The notes under the pieces were generated by a model. It was not told where the DNA came from, did no database searches, and was given only the letters and a program-made list of their open reading frames with translations. DNA of 64,000 nucleotides from Pyxicephalus adspersus (taxonomy: Eukaryota; Chordata; Amphibia; Anura; Pyxicephalidae). The stretch lies in the NCBI RefSeq assembly GCF_032062135.1, contig NC_092858.1:163367409-163431408 (forward strand), read 5' to 3'. Position 1 is the first letter of the stretch. Every line of letters begins with the position of its first letter. Shown piece after piece: positions 1 through 11,477 of the stretch. A program made the translations under genes and the position numbers.

Positions 1-1292
1 ATGCTTATCATCCCACTGTTTATCAAATTCACAGTGCAGTGATAAAATTTATGAGGTATACATGGAATAATGTGTTTATATCCATAAAGATGTGCAAAAA
101 CAATAATGTAAAAAGTCATGCCTAGTTAACGTACTATATTTTGATAACAGGAGTAAATTAAAGGAGCCCCCAGAAAACAATTAAAACAGCCTGGATATGT
201 TTTGTGGGTCTAAACTGGCTCAAAACATGCTTGCAAAAGCTGCCAAGGCTTCAAAATGGCAGTCATCTGGTAGGGCTCATTGATCTACTGTGTGGTCCTC
301 CATCACTTGACTACTGGTGGGCTGTTCTTTATCTGGGCAGCTGTCTGGTGATCATCTATCCTCTGGTCTTATATCATTTGAGCTGTTATCAGTGTCACTT
401 GCATGCTGGGTTGTCTCATGCATGCTCTCCATGTATACTTTTCTGTAATTAGGCTGGCGTCAGTTTGTCCCTTTGGATTGCTTCTGTCCTCTCGCCACCT
501 TGCTTGGCCATGTACATAACCTACTACATGCTCCTTATGACTTATAGGATGTGTTTGGGTGCACATGAGATCCCAAGCTCTCCACACATAATAGAGGGAT
601 AGGACGTAATTGGCCTTTAAGGGACATTTCCTACCTGCAGTGAGTTGCAACGTTCTTCTGCAGGCTAAACCGAGATCCCAGCTTCTCCTTTTCAAGTAAA
701 TGGAAAAGATTGGAACCCTTTTTTCTGCATACAACTGCACAGTTCCCAAAAGTTACATGTTGCTTTTATCCGCACAGTCGTGCCCTGAAGATCTACATAA
801 ATGGCGACAGCTGTAGCTACAAATTTTGCACATGAAGCCTCTCCCAGCCACACAGCATGAGTTTACTGTGGAACCATGAGCACTAAGGTTGTCAAACACT
901 ATTGTCAGGTATTTATAGTTATATAAAAGTCTTTGTGCGCTCTCTGCTGATCTATTCTGACCTTGGACTTTGATTAGTTTCTGTTTTACATCTGACTCAC
1001 CTGTGGATCAATCCCATCTACTATTCTGCTTAAAAAAATTCTACCTCCTTTGGTTATGACCTTAGCTGGTCTACTATGACTGCTTTTTTATTTTCTGGCT
1101 TGCCCCCGCTGAAGTATGGCCAACCTGTCAAATGTAGCAAACCACACATAAAAAACTGACCCAAAAAGTGTTCTTATATAGAAAGCATTAATCTACAGAA
1201 AACATAAAGTATACATGTGTAAAATAACACCACAGTGACAAAACACTGCATGTTAAAGATTTAATCAATCAAATTCATTAAATATCAGCTTT
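1..1292. other. Unannotated non-coding stretch
   Basis: No exon, RNA gene or recognisable repeat boundary seen. Short open frames on both strands (such as 204-452 and 369-749) overlap each other and show no domain, so they look like chance frames. Ends at an assembly gap. Confidence 0.6.
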
Positions 1293-2109
1293 NNNNNNNN
1301 NNNNNNNNNNNNNNNNNNNNNNNNNNNNNNNNNNNNNNNNNNNNNNNNNNNNNNNNNNNNNNNNNNNNNNNNNNNNNNNNNNNNNNNNNNNNNNNNNNNN
1401 NNNNNNNNNNNNNNNNNNNNNNNNNNNNNNNNNNNNNNNNNNNNNNNNNNNNNNNNNNNNNNNNNNNNNNNNNNNNNNNNNNNNNNNNNNNNNNNNNNNN
1501 NNNNNNNNNNNNNNNNNNNNNNNNNNNNNNNNNNNNNNNNNNNNNNNNNNNNNNNNNNNNNNNNNNNNNNNNNNNNNNNNNNNNNNNNNNNNNNNNNNNN
1601 NNNNNNNNNNNNNNNNNNNNNNNNNNNNNNNNNNNNNNNNNNNNNNNNNNNNNNNNNNNNNNNNNNNNNNNNNNNNNNNNNNNNNNNNNNNNNNNNNNNN
1701 NNNNNNNNNNNNNNNNNNNNNNNNNNNNNNNNNNNNNNNNNNNNNNNNNNNNNNNNNNNNNNNNNNNNNNNNNNNNNNNNNNNNNNNNNNNNNNNNNNNN
1801 NNNNNNNNNNNNNNNNNNNNNNNNNNNNNNNNNNNNNNNNNNNNNNNNNNNNNNNNNNNNNNNNNNNNNNNNNNNNNNNNNNNNNNNNNNNNNNNNNNNN
1901 NNNNNNNNNNNNNNNNNNNNNNNNNNNNNNNNNNNNNNNNNNNNNNNNNNNNNNNNNNNNNNNNNNNNNNNNNNNNNNNNNNNNNNNNNNNNNNNNNNNN
2001 NNNNNNNNNNNNNNNNNNNNNNNNNNNNNNNNNNNNNNNNNNNNNNNNNNNNNNNNNNNNNNNNNNNNNNNNNNNNNNNNNNNNNNNNNNNNNNNNNNNN
2101 NNNNNNNNN
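1293..2109. other. Assembly gap (817 N)
   Basis: An uninterrupted run of N. Apparent open frames that cross it are artefacts of translating N. Flanks show no repeat that would explain the gap. Confidence 0.99.
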
Positions 2110-2345
2110 TACATATTATCACCCATTTCTGTTTGATTTACAGGTCTAATTACTGCAATTTATTGAGCAGTAAATTTTTTGATGTGTGACTCTTTTTTGA
2201 GTGTTACTAATAAATTATTTACAGTATATAATGGTCTTTTTTAACCTTCCTGCAGTGCAGTAAAGGTGAAAGATGGCACAGTATAAATTTGACAAATAAA
2301 AATCAAGTTAAGAATGCAAACCCATTTTCCATTATTACTTAGACC

Positions 2346-2635
2346 AAGTGTTTCTCAAATAAGCCTCAAATGATCCACAGGGTTACTCCAGAAATTGCTA
2401 GGGGTTCCTTGAGCAATGGGCAGTTTGTTCCCCTCTGGTCAGTTTAAGGGACACCAATTATATTTTTGGCTATCTGTAAGGGTGACATTCTTCCCAATGG
2501 CTGTAATGAAAGAGTCTTTCTCCCCATTGATCACCTCGCTAATGTACTGTGAATATAGAAATTATAGAAGAGGTTACCCAAGACCTAAAAGTTATTTTAA
2601 GGGTTCCCCCATGTTAAAAAGGTTGGGAAACACCG
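2346..2635 (-). mobile_element. hAT non-autonomous element, family A (copy 1)
   Basis: The left end AGTGTTTCTCAA and the right end GGTTGGGAAACACCG are diverged inverted termini, of the hAT type that starts CAGTGTTTCTCAACC. The interior matches copies at 7678, 26395, 27910 and 48975 (shared blocks AGGGGTTCCTTGAGCA and TTCTTCCCAATG). This copy is antisense to the 26395 copy. Flanking 8-mers are only weakly similar, so the target duplication has decayed. No transposase is encoded. Confidence 0.75.
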
Positions 2636-4053
2636 GATTAAACTGTAAATGGTGTAGCCTAAAGGCCATCTCTATCCCCGCACCCAATCTGCCACCCCCT
2701 TCACAATCTGGAGAAACTCTCCACCTTAGATAGTATTTTTTTTTTATTTTCCATTTTCCCTTGAAGGCATGGTTCTCATAGGATTTTCTATAGCTGTGGG
2801 TGGCCCTTAATATTAAAGAGTTAGTAACTCTTTCCACATTATTGGATAAAAGTTGGCACCTCCTTCTGCATTGCATGTATATGCAGGGTACCTGGTGACA
2901 CCTTTACTGAAGGTGAGTCCATGAAGACCCATCTTTTACAAAAGGTAGTCGGTCTTCAAGATTGAATGACACTGAACGTTATTAAGCCTAGAAGAATGGA
3001 TATTGAATTTGACAATGATGGAGAGGAGGTGAGTACTGCAACATTTAATTAAAACAATTGCTAGAGAATTAAGATAAAAATAAATGTACTAAAACAGTGT
3101 TTTAAAGAAATACATGGGTGCTAGTTGCCTAGCTGTAATGCTGGACCCATTGACTTCAGCAGTCCTAATTTACTGATCCAGGATGTACTGAATTTTAAAG
3201 ATTAGAAAAATGGTAAAACCTATAAATATTTTTAGAAGGAGAAGTCAGAAATGGAAATCTCCATGTTTTCTTATAATTGGTTCATTTAAACAGGAAATCC
3301 TTCTTTTACAAACACAAAACCTACTGCTGAGAAAAATTATTTAGTTTAGCAATTCAGAAGTTTTTTTATAAATGAACTCCAGACAAACAGGTAAACACAC
3401 CACTAATATACACAAAATGCAAACCAAATATACACCATCTGCCAAAGGATTTGTAATTCTGTCCAGTCACTTTTGTGATACATACCCCTCTACTAGAAAG
3501 CACAGCCAGTAGGGTGACAACACTTTTTCTGTTATAACAATACAGTGAGTTAAGCCTTCACCCCAATCTACTTCAATATATTGATTGGGCGACCACACGG
3601 GTCTCAATTGCATGATGCATTTATCCTCTTCAAATAATGTGAAGATTCTAAAATTTCCCAGGAAGGAAGTGGAGCTAAATGTTAAAAATAAAAAAAGGCA
3701 ACTGGGCAGATCCTGTATTGCAGAAGGGACAGGCGATGTCACTTCTGCAAAAAAATAAACATAATTCCCTGATTACATTTTTGTCACTTGTCCTTACTCC
3801 AGCATGTGTGCTGCCATCTTCTGCTCAGTTTACGGGTTCCAATTTTTTGGCCATCTTATTTGGCCAGACTGGGATGGCATAACTTCTATGCATGGGTGTG
3901 GGAGGTGATTCAGTCCCATCAGCCCCAAGGATGCCAGATTACCCAGCATATCCTGCTATCTTGCACAGAGCTTCACATGTACAGCTTAGTGTTATGTAGA
4001 AATAAGACATTGCCTGCTTACAATTTTGTTATGTAAAGCTTTAGTTTTATTTT
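2636..4053. other. Unannotated non-coding stretch
   Basis: Nothing gene-like seen. Open frames at 2592-2876, 3467-3742, 3679-3882 and 3788-4036 are short, mutually overlapping and without domain signatures. Ends at the second assembly gap. Confidence 0.55.
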
Positions 4054-4444
4054 NNNNNNNNNNNNNNNNNNNNNNNNNNNNNNNNNNNNNNNNNNNNNNN
4101 NNNNNNNNNNNNNNNNNNNNNNNNNNNNNNNNNNNNNNNNNNNNNNNNNNNNNNNNNNNNNNNNNNNNNNNNNNNNNNNNNNNNNNNNNNNNNNNNNNNN
4201 NNNNNNNNNNNNNNNNNNNNNNNNNNNNNNNNNNNNNNNNNNNNNNNNNNNNNNNNNNNNNNNNNNNNNNNNNNNNNNNNNNNNNNNNNNNNNNNNNNNN
4301 NNNNNNNNNNNNNNNNNNNNNNNNNNNNNNNNNNNNNNNNNNNNNNNNNNNNNNNNNNNNNNNNNNNNNNNNNNNNNNNNNNNNNNNNNNNNNNNNNNNN
4401 NNNNNNNNNNNNNNNNNNNNNNNNNNNNNNNNNNNNNNNNNNNN
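4054..4444. other. Assembly gap (391 N)
   Basis: A run of N. The sequence just right of it is a hAT terminus, so a repeat probably contributed to the assembly break. Confidence 0.99.
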
Positions 4445-4469
4445 GAACTGAAAATGTTGGCGACCACTG
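4445..4469. mobile_element. hAT family B, right end only
   Basis: GTTGGCGACCACTG at 4456-4469 is the inverted form of the CAGTGGTCGCCAAC terminus seen intact at 44066. The rest of the element lies in the adjacent N gap. The expected 8-bp duplication partner of 4470-4477 would also be in the gap. Confidence 0.65.
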
Positions 4470-5006
4470 CTTTAGATGATATCAATCTGCTACAAGAAGG
4501 AGGAAGCATTTCCTCAGTCTCCTCTACTCCAGTGATCAGCAGTCTTCAAGTAAACTGACTCCCCAATCTCCAGACATAGGTTTACAGACATTGTAAGATA
4601 CATACTATAGAAGACTAACAAACAGACATATTATAGACATAGACAAGAAGTATTCTCAAGTAAATTCACTCTATAGGGCATTTCATCAAACACATGAATA
4701 CCTCTGTCTGTACTTTACTGAACAGTGATGTGTGAGTAGCAATTCACCTGCATTTTTTACATAACTTTTATAAAATTCAGGCCAGGTGGAGCCTGCAGTG
4801 TCCCATCATTCGTTCTGAGATCATTCTGCGTAACACTTGATTGGAAGAGAGGATGGTCACATTACTTTGACAAGTTGCCTTACTGGTATTTCCTCCCTTA
4901 TGAAATAATCTTCAGACCTAAACTGAAAAAAATAAACTTAAAAAACAAACAAACAAAAAAAACAGCAGGCAGTAGTACTATTTGACAATGGAGACATGCT
5001 CTAAAC
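4470..5006. other. Unannotated non-coding stretch
   Basis: No gene seen. Contains an A-rich run at about 4927-4963. Ends directly at a hAT terminus. Confidence 0.55.
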
Positions 5007-5130
5007 CAGAGGTCGCCAACCAGTGGTCCGTGGACCACCTGTGGTCCACGAGAAGATTTTTGCTGGTGCGCCCCCCAGTGGAGTCAGGAGACGGAGAAGA
5101 TAGCACCTTCCATGCATGCAGGGATGGCAA
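5007..5130 (-). mobile_element. hAT family B, truncated terminus
   Basis: Begins with the hAT-type terminus CAGAGGTCGCCAACC. The following 100 bp resemble the reverse complement of the right half of the 44066-44290 element: a GTGGTCCACGAGAAGATTTT block, then GAGTCAGGAGACGGAGAAG. No opposite terminus is found; the copy runs into a different repeat (5131-5261), so it is truncated or fused. Confidence 0.6.
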
Positions 5131-5261
5131 GTACCAGACCTTTGGTTACTGCAGGGCAACTGCACAGGATAAGTATGTGATATAATCAGTCTGTATGGCA
5201 TGCATATTTGCTGATTGTGGCCAAAGCTCACCACCCACCAACAAGTTTAGTTCCACTTTAA
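5131..5261 (+). mobile_element. TTAA-flanked MITE, right-end fragment
   Basis: Shares most of its length with 19201-19364, including an AACTGCACAGG block and an AAGCTCACCAC block. It ends in AGTTTAGTTCCACTTTAA, a diverged form of the terminus AGTTTAGTTCCGCTTTAA of the complete element at 37037-37428. The left end is missing. Confidence 0.6.
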
Positions 5262-6230
5262 CTAAGTGGTGGTCCAACAGGACTCCATTATACACATTTA
5301 TAAACTGCTGTGCTTTATAAATGTGCTGTTACTGTTGTGTTATGTTAAGATTTTTTAAGTGGGGTATGGCCATAATGCTGATAGCAAGAATTGTTTAGTA
5401 AAATAATGGAGGTTCCTAATTTGAGAGTACATGGTCAACAAATATTATTAAGTCTGAATATTCCATCTTGGATTAACAAGGGTGCGATTGTTATACCTGG
5501 ATGAGGCAGATGAACCAGAGATCAGCCAGGCACTGTTATTGGTCTCGGGGAGGGTACATAAGTATGATGGATGGAGCAATCGGTAAAATGGGAAAGATGG
5601 ATCGTTAGAAATGTACTTGGGGACTTCTCAGCATTTGATGAATAACGTATGTATACATGTAATTAGCTACTGCATACACATCTGAATTATTTTTACAGCA
5701 TTTTAAAGCTAATGGGTCAAACCAATGTGCTGTAAATCATTCAACTGTCTATTTAAATGCATTTATTCATTAATCATATTGTTGAAAGCTTCATAGTAAT
5801 CAGACATTAGTGCTCATTTCAAAATAAAAAGTAAGGAAAAATATTAAATATAATATGATAGGTTTACATAGCTCATTTTACCTTAAAATGATTTACTAAA
5901 ATTATAGTGGTTGGGCAAAAGAATTAATACTTTTATGGCTTCCGTTTCTTATCATGTAAAAAGAACTGCATTTACTAAAAAACGTGCACGAAATAAAAAA
6001 TGAATAAGCAACTATTACATATAAAATATATCATATATGCTGCAAAAATCGAATAGAAAAACACTCTTGGGTTTCGTATAAATTAGACAGTCATGCACTA
6101 TGTGCAGTCAAACACTCCCCCCCCCCCATAGCTACAGCATATCCCCCACTATCTCCTTATGATATCAGGTATTTAGGAAAATAGAGAAAAGGAAGGCTTT
6201 TTTGAGACAACACTTCAGTTCAAATGTGCT
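5262..6230. other. Unannotated non-coding stretch
   Basis: AT-rich and without recognised genes. A C homopolymer lies at about 6117-6127. Nothing else supported. Confidence 0.5.
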
Positions 6231-6405
6231 TTTACTTAATAAAAATATAGTGTAATTGCTTAGTGCTATACAAAGGTCAACTGTGATCAAAAGCAGCTTG
6301 ATAGTGTGTATTATTGTAGCACCAACAGTACAATATGATCTGATATTATTATATATAGTGTCTCTTGTCCCGACGCGTTTTGCCATTTGGCTTCTTCAGG
6401 GTATT
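6231..6405 (-). mobile_element. Retroelement 3' end relic with hammerhead-like motif (site A)
   Basis: Read on the minus strand: CTGAAGA (6399-6393), a short AGCC/GGC stem-loop, AAAAC, then GCGTC ending near 6372. This is the layout CUGANGA, stem II, GAAAC, stem III, GUC of a hammerhead ribozyme core, but the essential G of GAAAC is A here, so it is probably inactive. Related motifs sit at 32214 and 52704. Minimal hammerheads are known in Penelope-like elements; membership here is inference. Confidence 0.35.
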
Positions 6406-7371
6406 TGTTTGGAGACTTTGTACTGAACAATGTAATAAAAGATTTGAGAAAGGAAAACAAATATATTATGTGACATAGTTTACGAGAAATAATAATATAA
6501 ACATAAGGTAATAATGCAATAATACAGTAGATGCATGATTGTACATAAAATATCATTCATATACTCAAATCTAGGTGTTATAGCGGTAATATCTCCTAAT
6601 GATACCATATGGAATCTATAGTTTATATTTATTATATATTCTTTTTTATATGATCTGAACCAAAAAAACATTTATTTTTTAATGATCAAACTGTGATTTA
6701 TAGCATGAATAGTTAACATTTAGCACCTTCAGCCAGCAGATGGTGCCCAATGAAAAGTCCAGCCTCCATGAAGACTTTCTTTCAACAGCTGTTGAGCTAA
6801 AAATATTCTCAATAATTGTTGCTTGAAACAGTTGTTGTTTCTGGTGAAAGAAGAAAACTTGATCACTACATACTGGCTGCTCAGTTACTACCCAGTGCCA
6901 AGTTCTGTTCTACAGCAAATGGTTTGGACGTTCCCGGTTGGAAAGACTACTATAGTGACTATTAGCAGTTGCAGACCTTTAAACTATGTTGTGGAACACC
7001 TGTACAGATGGTAGATTTATATCCAGAAGGATCTGGATGTCTCCAGGGCAAAAAATCCAACATTTGTACAGAAAGCACAGTTCCTTTTCATCTGCTAAAA
7101 AATATCTTAGAGCTTAATTTCACACTTTTACAATCAGTTGCAAGGGGTGTTTACATGGTTTGATGTACAACAGCAAATATCTCATGATACATTGAGACCA
7201 ATGCATAACAAACAGGAAAAACAAAACTGCTGGATGCCCACTGGTTGAAAGTAAAGTGCCCAGCAGTGGTTAACTGCACAATGATCAACTGCCCATCTGC
7301 AGTTGGTCGATGGATATTTTTATTTGTGTTTCTTTGGAAGATCATTACTGCTTAAAATAAAAATATCTTAA
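6406..7371. other. Unannotated non-coding stretch
   Basis: No gene recognised. Open frames at 6311-6556, 6823-7014 and 6969-7163 are short with no domain. Ends at the TAA flank of a MITE. Confidence 0.5.
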
Positions 7372-7614
7372 GGACAGGTTCAGACCTGTGGTGGGAGAAA
7401 GTGATTCCACACAGCCCCCCAAAGGCTGGCACAAGCAACTTGTCTGCTCACATGGCAGCACTGGTCTTGAAGAATCAGCATTTGCAGATTTGACAGCAAG
7501 TGAGATGCTACGGATAGGAGATATGCAACAACTAGTATCTCCCCAAGACAGTGGTTCACTGGTGGGAGGAAGCAGTAACTGCCCTGCAACCTCACCTCCA
7601 GTCAGAACATAGCC
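7372..7614. mobile_element. Harbinger-like MITE, family 1 (copy 1)
   Basis: Imperfect inverted termini: left GGACAGGTTCAGACCTGTGG; right is the reverse complement of GGCTATGTTCTGACTGGAGG. The trinucleotide TAA flanks both sides (7369-7371 and 7615-7617), as expected for PIF/Harbinger insertion. Related copies lie at 11478, 13756, 36678, 56361 and 57236. Non-coding. Confidence 0.65.
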
Positions 7615-7677
7615 TAAGAATGCGAATTTGATTGTTAGGTTGTAAACATAATAGAAAATTTATAGAAACCATTAAAC

Positions 7678-7975
7678 TAATATTTCTTGAACTTTTAAAC
7701 ATGGGTGAATCCTTTGAAATAGCTTTCATTCTTCAGGGAACCCCTGCTATATTTACTATATTGACAGCTTACAGTACATTAATGAGGTGGTGAATGGGAA
7801 GAATGCCTCATACACTGCCAGCCATTGGGAAGAATGTCACTTTTACAGATAGTCAAAAGGTCACTAGTATCAGTTAAACTGACCTGAAAGTCACAAACTG
7901 CTCATTGCTCAAAGAACCCCTAGCATCCTCTGAAGGAACCCTATGGTTCCAAGAAACCCTGGTTGAGAAACATTG
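7678..7975 (+). mobile_element. hAT non-autonomous element, family A (copy 2)
   Basis: Left end TAATATTTCTTGAAC and right end GGTTGAGAAACATTG are diverged hAT termini. The interior block AGGGAACCCCTGCTAT and the later AGAACCCCTAGCA align with the 26395 copy. An internal GGGAAGAATG motif occurs twice, suggesting a small local duplication. Flanking octamers no longer match well. Confidence 0.75.
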
Positions 7976-8051
7976 ATCCATACATTAATTATAAAGAGCC
8001 TTTTTTTATATTTTAGCTACTTTACCATTACCAGAACATTACCCTCATGTA

Positions 8052-8322
8052 CCTTAGTGCAGTGGTTCCCAATCTTTTGTAGGTCGTAAACCACTAAATA
8101 CACGGACTCCAGACCATGCATGCGCATGAGCCTGTGATGGGAGATTGGCTGGGTTGTGTTCAGAAACACAACTTGCTCACCTCTCTGAGCCTGGGATGTC
8201 TCCGGGAGATGTTGTCTGCGGCTCTTGCCGGTGCACCCCCGGAAGTAGGGTCCTTCCCCTAACCTGCTGGTGGGTGCACCTGCAAGAGCCGCGGCCGGGA
8301 GTTGGGGACCTCTGCCTTGGTG
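8052..8322. mobile_element. hAT non-autonomous element, family C, with target duplication
   Basis: The element proper is 8060-8314 (255 bp). Left terminus CAGTGGTTCCCAATC and right terminus GTTGGGGACCTCTG are inverted copies. The flanking octamers CCTTAGTG (8052-8059) and CCTTGGTG (8315-8322) match at 7 of 8 positions, the 8-bp duplication typical of hAT transposition. No transposase; locally GC-rich interior. Confidence 0.85.
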
Positions 8323-8661
8323 GATACCACACCTAATTTACCTACCTTTAGCCGTATTAAGAAAATCCTCACCATGTGATCCTGTATAGTACTGCACAGC
8401 CAAAAAAATCAGGCCATGACAATCTCCTGTTATTCATTTGTCCTGCTTGCTTCATTCATTTCTATGGCTATAGCCATACATCTCCGAATGACTACCAAAT
8501 GTACATGCCAGCCACAGCAATAAATGGGATAAGAAGCAGGTGGATCTGAAACTGGAACTGTTTCTGCAAAGACTGTGTGATTTTGCACATCGTCATATTG
8601 TATAGATCTTGTGCGCGGAACTCCAGGTATGTATTTTAGGTACATGTCAGCTGCTTAGTGA
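8323..8661. other. Unannotated non-coding stretch
   Basis: No gene or clear repeat boundary seen. A long open frame starting at 8609 runs on into the MITE at 8662 and has no domain. Confidence 0.5.
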
Positions 8662-8891
8662 AGTGACCCATTTACAACCACACATTCAAGTATGTTGCAT
8701 CCAAACGAATCAGCTGCTACCACATGGAGGTGTTATTTTGCATTTTGTTGTGTTGAAGCATAAGTGCTTTGATTGGGTGTTGCTCTTCTATATTGATTTC
8801 CCCAGAAATAAAAATAAATGGCACCACAATGCACTAATACATGCATGGCGCTTATCACAATGCACCACAATGGATGCATGTAAATGGGTCC
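8662..8891. mobile_element. MITE-like element with ACCCATTTACA termini
   Basis: GTGACCCATTTACAACC at the left and the inverted ATGTAAATGGGTCC at the right (ending about 8891) form imperfect terminal inverted repeats. TTA follows on the right. The interior contains two CACAATGCA-type short repeats. Family assignment is uncertain. Confidence 0.4.
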
Positions 8892-10018
8892 TTAAGGGGC
8901 AACTTAATCAGACAATGATTTGTTGGTTTGCTGCTAAACTTGCTTTATTATTCTTGATAATATTTTATGCTTTGCAAAGAAGATATAGATACTTTTCAGT
9001 ATGGATAGAATCCTTGTTCTAAGGTACCATCTGCTCATTTAGCATCTTCGAGTTTCAATCTTGCTGTGCAGTGCTGAAATTTCAATAAGAAAACAAATAT
9101 TACTCCAATATTTAAAGCAGAGACATGGATGAAGGTAGGAAGCAGTTCATATATAATTATTTCCATTATTCTACTTGATCTTTTTAAATGTGTTCCAGTA
9201 TATTTCATTTGGCATCTGCAGCTGAACTGCAATGTACATATAATGTTACAAGACATGCATTTTGAGGATTTATAAGCAATGCTGTGTGATACAAAAGATT
9301 TATGATACCAGATGGTATTTGTAATGAGCTGAAACACAGAAAAAGTTTCTGCTATAATACCAGATTATAAGCACAAAATAATTTAGGAATACATATGGCA
9401 TTTGAGAGATGTGTAGAATCATTGTCCTATATTATGAATCTTTTTATGTCAGAAATTATTGGTATCCTAGGGAGCATATGGAGCAATGTCAGAGCTGTAT
9501 ATGGACTCCATGGGGAGGACTGGGAATGTGTAGCCTAGGAAGCAAACCCAACCAATTGACCCTCAAAGTTTGGACAGTTTTCTGTGGTATAAAAGATCAC
9601 CACCCAAATATATGCAAAATAAATAATATATATATATCAAAGGGTGTGTTTTGAGGGAAGGAGGAGAGAATTACCTACAGTGAACACAGGACTAAACAAA
9701 TCCCAATAACAAATCTTTCATCACAGCTTCATCACAAAAAAAATTCTCATTCAGCTTCCTTTACCAAATGAGCAGAATGCATTTTAGAGCTTTGCATTCT
9801 TCCATTAGGTTGCTTTACTGCTGTTCTATATTGATTTTTCCAAGAGCTGCTAATCAGAATTAAAATACAGTTTCCCAACTAATCCTAAGCTCTCCCTGAA
9901 CAACTTCCCCCATACTATTGGATGAATAGGCTGATCAATGATTTAGTTGTTAGGAAAAACGTTCATGATAAAGATCAATAGGTTGGCAACATTTTAATAA
10001 TATTTTTAAATGCAGGGT
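8892..10018. other. Unannotated non-coding stretch
   Basis: AT-rich sequence without recognised genes. The frame 8609-9022 crosses a MITE and has no domain; those at 9035-9337 and 9409-9654 are equally featureless. Confidence 0.5.
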
Positions 10019-10755
10019 ATTCTAATTAGTGTTGGTCAAATATCTCAGTGTTCGATTTGATGGCCATTTGATCGAATAGCCTGATATTTTTGGGATTGTG
10101 GGAATCATCCTGTCACAGGATGTGGGAATCATCCTGTCACAGGATGATTCCCACAGCTGCATTCATTCATGAGCACAGCCGTGGGACTCCTCCTGTGACA
10201 GGATGATTCCCATGGGTGCATTCATTTATGAGCACAGCCGTGGGAATCTTCCTGTTAGTGTGGGATCCCCGGGTACTAGGGGGTAAATGAGGACAAGTCT
10301 CCCCATTCATTCACCTCTAGTGCTCTGTGATTTGCTGAGGAAAAGTACATCCTGATGACACTTGAGCTGTCATCAGGGTTTACTTTTCCTCAGCCAATCA
10401 CAGAGCACTAGAGGTGATAAATAGGGAGACTTGTCCTCATTTAACCTCCAGTGCCTGAGGATCCCACACTGACAAGAGGATTCCCACGGCTGTGCTCATG
10501 AATAAATGCAGCCGTGGGAATCATCCTGTTATTGTCGGATAACCTGTAAAAAAATAAAAGTTACACAAATCACACACACTCAAAAAATTATTTTAACATT
10601 AAAGCCTCTTCTTTTTTTTTTTACACAAATTTTTACACACAAATTCGTAAAGTCCAATCCCGTGTTTTTCTGGTAGGGTCTATCTGAATACGAACAGCCA
10701 TATTCGGGTTGAATATAAGGACAACCTGAATTCGAACACCAGCACTAATTCTAAC
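10019..10755. mobile_element. hAT-type element, family D, with long inverted arms
   Basis: Element 10027-10747 (721 bp). It starts TAGTGTTGG and ends CCAGCACTA, inverted termini, flanked by ATTCTAAT (10019-10026) and ATTCTAAC (10748-10755), a 7/8 match. Inside, arms of about 165 bp (10198-10362 and 10367-10530) are reverse complements. A 24-bp unit is duplicated in tandem at 10097-10144. A poly-T run lies near the right end. No transposase. Related by design to 56599-57195. Confidence 0.8.
10198..10530. repeat. Long near-perfect inverted repeat inside the hAT element
   Basis: Two arms of about 165 bp separated by only a few bases (centre near 10364). Matched landmarks include GAGCACAGCCGTGGGAATC against its complement, and CTCTAGTGCTCTGTGATT against AATCACAGAGCACTAGAG. 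A transcript would fold into a long hairpin. Confidence 0.85.
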
Positions 10756-11477
10756 ACCATGTGTGGGTGGATTTTGACCTTGCACTACATTGAAAATCAC
10801 ATATAGTTGTTCTCTAAAAAAGCACTGAACTTGATTCTAATTATATGTCCTTTTTACTCTTTGGCTTAGACACCTGTAGCAGGTATATTTAATCCACCTC
10901 TTACATAAAAATGTCAATTAAATGTCGAATTTGATGAAGATGATATAAGTAAATTATTTGATGGGTAGCCTGATGGGTGAATCCTGATTTTCCTTGCATT
11001 ACACCTGCAGCATGATTACTTTGATTCATTAATTATTTTCTGCAACTTATTGCTAGCTATGAAGAGCTTGTACACAAAGGTAACCAAATTTGGGTAAAGG
11101 TACTACTGGAGAAGATGATACTGGCTGAAGTGCCTATAGAAGTTTGAGGCTATGTCTAAACCAGTGGTTGAACTGCTTTGTATCCATGTGGTTGCTGAAA
11201 CAGTAATACGTGGTAACCATTGGGGGTTTTTCAGTTGTTTGCAAATGCCTGTGCAGAAATATGCTTATAGTTGGAAGCAGTGAGTTAGTTTATTATTTTG
11301 TAACTTCTATTTAAAACTACTTTGAAATCAGTTGGAGTGTTTAACTCCTCTTTTGGAGTCTAACTTGAAAAACCTTGTGGCAATGTTACTGCAAGCAAAC
11401 ACTATTGTTTTTAATGTTAACCATTTTTAGGGGGCGGTTAGATATAGCTGTACCATTTGCAGAAACCTAGGGACCTA
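10756..11477. other. Unannotated non-coding stretch
   Basis: No exon or RNA gene seen between two transposons. Nothing supported. Confidence 0.5.

Noticed and set aside
369..749. 126-codon open frame on the minus strand
   Set aside because: No domain or conserved pattern; overlapped by a plus-strand frame. Length is compatible with chance in 64 kb.
1265..2126. Open frames of over 280 codons
   Set aside because: They are almost entirely N; the frames exist only because N does not encode stops.
4018..4509. Open frames of 141-163 codons across 4054-4444
   Set aside because: Again produced by the N run; real sequence at the ends has no coding signal.
6360..6410. CpG-containing GACGCGTTTT segment as a promoter element
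   Set aside because: It is the inverted form of the hammerhead-like repeat motif found at three places, not a unique promoter.
8609..9022. 137-codon open frame on the plus strand
   Set aside because: Overlaps a MITE-like repeat, has no domain, no splice context and no family resemblance.
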